From NCBI GenBank assembly GCA_002346305.1, contig DDZI01000091.1, positions 1-7,302 on the forward strand: a stretch of 7,302 bases of DNA, written 5' to 3'. Shown one piece after another: positions 6,105 to 7,302 of this stretch. The notes under the pieces are model-generated. The model made no database searches. It saw only the letters and a list, made by a program, of their open reading frames with translations, and was not told where the DNA came from. Both the position numbers and the translations under genes were made by a program. The stretch comes from Actinobacteria bacterium UBA3012 (GTDB lineage: Bacteria > Actinomycetota > Actinomycetes > Nanopelagicales > Nanopelagicaceae). Positions within the stretch are counted from its first letter, which is position 1, and every line of letters begins with the position of its first letter.

Positions 6105-7130
6105 TTAACCTTGTGACGCTAACCAAAGCGAGCCAGTGCCGCTGTACTCAAACCGTCCTGCTGGAAGAATTGCGCCTAAATCCCCGCTAATCGTGATCGA
6201 ACTCTCCCCCTTGGCGGCGCTAAGGAGCACCTCGCCGCCCCATACAAAGGCGATTGTTTCGGTAGTGAGCAAATGAGTTTGAGGATCTTGGGATAAAGGG
6301 AGTTCTGCCAATTTAAGATCAGGAGCGTTCCAAGTTTTACCATTTACTAAATTTTCCGGAACAACCAAGTAACTTTCTAAATTTTTTGCCGAAGTGTCTG
6401 CAATATCCAAAAACAACTTTAGGTCTATAGGTTTAATTGTTAAACCACCACGAACCACATTGTCGCTTGCTGCCATTACTTCAACCCCAACGCCATTTAG
6501 ATACGCGTGAATTGTTCGCGGAGGAAGATAGACCGCTTGTCCCGGAGTTAGTTTTACAAAATTGCAAAGTAATGTTGCGAGAACATCAAGTCGATCTGGA
6601 TAAGTATTTGCTACCACCAAAGTCCAACCTTGCCGATCTGAAGGATTGGCTATTTTTTGCAAATTATTTATCAGCTCTGGAATCAACTTCAGATCATCTG
6701 GTGATCCCAAAAGAATGCTCAGCAAATTACTTATTGAATCCCCATTCTTAATTTTTGGGATTAGAAAATTCGATATACTTTTAGTTCCCATTGAATCAAT
6801 TGCCTCAATGATTTGGATTTCACTAGCAATTCCAGCTAAGGCATAAAATTCAGACAAAGCTACAAGCATCTCTGGCTTGTGATTTGCATCTGAAAATAAA
6901 TTAGGAGTTGCCGCAACTTGTACTCTATCTGGATGAACTTGTAAGGATAAAGTCTGAGCAACAGCCAAAATCTTTGCTAGAACGGGCAGTCTTCCATTTG
7001 GAAAATCTCCAAACCATAACTCTGCTTCAGGCAGGTCGCTACTTTTGACTCCCCTATTTCCTGCCAATACCGAATGGGATCCCCAAGCATAAGTTTTTAC
7101 AACTCCGTTTAGTTGTTGAATTTTACTCAT
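6105..7130 (-). CDS. manA: Mannose-6-phosphate isomerase, class I (compact form)
   Basis: This zinc-dependent cytosolic isomerase interconverts fructose-6-phosphate and mannose-6-phosphate, supplying GDP-mannose and glycan synthesis or taking in mannose for glycolysis. The class I signature is complete. The opening is NGVVKTYAWGS, and AELWFG is at 36-41. Zinc ligands are Gln64 and His66 in LSLQVHP, Glu87 in HKPEM, and His208 in PPRTIHAYLNG. The catalytic region MAASDNVVRGGLTIK (219-233) carries the expected Arg227. At 341 residues it is shorter than the usual 390-410; the shortening appears to be in the loop after AELWFG and in the central helical insert. The ATG at 7128-7130 is 17 bases past the upstream gene's stop and has no clear Shine-Dalgarno. 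Synteny with a Trm112-like gene and sahH agrees with actinobacterial manA loci. Confidence 0.92.
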   Translation of the reverse strand: MSKIQQLNGVVKTYAWGSHSVLAGNRGVKSSDLPEAELWFGDFPNGRLPVLAKILAVAQTLSLQVHPDRVQVAATPNLFSDANHKPEMLVALSEFYALAGIASEIQIIEAIDSMGTKSISNFLIPKIKNGDSISNLLSILLGSPDDLKLIPELINNLQKIANPSDRQGWTLVVANTYPDRLDVLATLLCNFVKLTPGQAVYLPPRTIHAYLNGVGVEVMAASDNVVRGGLTIKPIDLKLFLDIADTSAKNLESYLVVPENLVNGKTWNAPDLKLAELPLSQDPQTHLLTTETIAFVWGGEVLLSAAKGESSITISGDLGAILPAGRFEYSGTGSLWLASQG

Positions 7131-7147
7131 TTCGACTTTGTCTCTAA

Positions 7148-7302
7148 TTAACGTTTTCGCGCTTGATCAATGAGTAAAACTGGAATTCCATCTCGAATTG
7201 GATAAGCAAGCGGACATTTTGCACACAATAATTCAGAATCAACTTCTGCTAGTGAGGAATGACATTCAGGACAAGCTAGCACCGCTAATATCTTTGGGTC
7301 GA
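7148..7302 (-). CDS. Trm112-like zinc-ribbon protein, 3' part
   Basis: Fifty complete codons remain, read from DPKILAVLACPECH to the TAA at 7148-7150; only a few N-terminal residues should lie beyond the window edge, since such proteins are about 55-65 residues long. Two cysteine pairs, CPEC and CAKC, would bind one zinc, and the ending LAYPIRDGIPVLLIDQAR is the hallmark of the Trm112/UPF0434 family. Trm112 proteins act as partners and activators of methyltransferases in eukaryotes and archaea; the role of the short bacterial members is mostly unknown. In actinobacteria this gene commonly sits between phosphomannomutase and manA genes, consistent with what is seen here. The 17-base gap to manA suggests co-transcription. 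Confidence 0.85.
   Translation of the reverse strand, partial: DPKILAVLACPECHSSLAEVDSELLCAKCPLAYPIRDGIPVLLIDQARKR

Overview
The window is a tightly packed, single-strand gene block: every supported gene reads on the minus strand. In transcription order (high to low coordinate) they are the end of a Trm112-like zinc-ribbon protein, manA (mannose-6-phosphate isomerase), sahH (adenosylhomocysteinase), mtrA and mtrB (OmpR-type response regulator and its membrane histidine kinase), comF (ComF-family phosphoribosyltransferase) and the first 563 codons of secA, which runs off the low-coordinate edge. No tRNA, rRNA, CRISPR array or insertion sequence was seen, and no gene gap exceeds about 90 bases.

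The order Trm112-like / manA / sahH / mtrA / mtrB / comF / secA is, from memory, the actinobacterial mtrAB neighbourhood known from Mycobacterium, where tmk, lpqB and a hibernation-factor gene also sit in the block. Here those three are missing from their usual places, gaps are 0-87 bases, and hand-counted G+C is about 45-47% in sampled parts of mtrB and sahH. This suggests a streamlined, low-G+C planktonic actinobacterium, for example one of the freshwater acI/Nanopelagicales type. That assignment is inference.

The genes mix housekeeping and regulation. ManA feeds mannose-phosphate and glycan precursors. SahH clears S-adenosylhomocysteine in the methyl cycle. MtrAB is the actinobacterial cell-envelope and division two-component system, and its regulator start codon overlaps the sahH stop. 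ComF is associated with DNA uptake, and SecA is the protein-export motor.

The most notable signal is in secA. The first 170-190 codons (about 1115-1690) are actinobacterial in protein signature, with 44% G+C and mixed Arg codons. From about codon 193 onward (1-1114) the protein switches to proteobacterial, especially betaproteobacterial, SecA signatures, with 34% G+C and mostly AGA arginine codons. The switch lies inside one of the most conserved SecA stretches and the reading frame stays open. This is either a metagenomic assembly chimera between two co-occurring organisms or a real inter-phylum recombinant secA. The assembly explanation is the more likely one. Everything below about position 1115 should be treated as possibly from a different organism.
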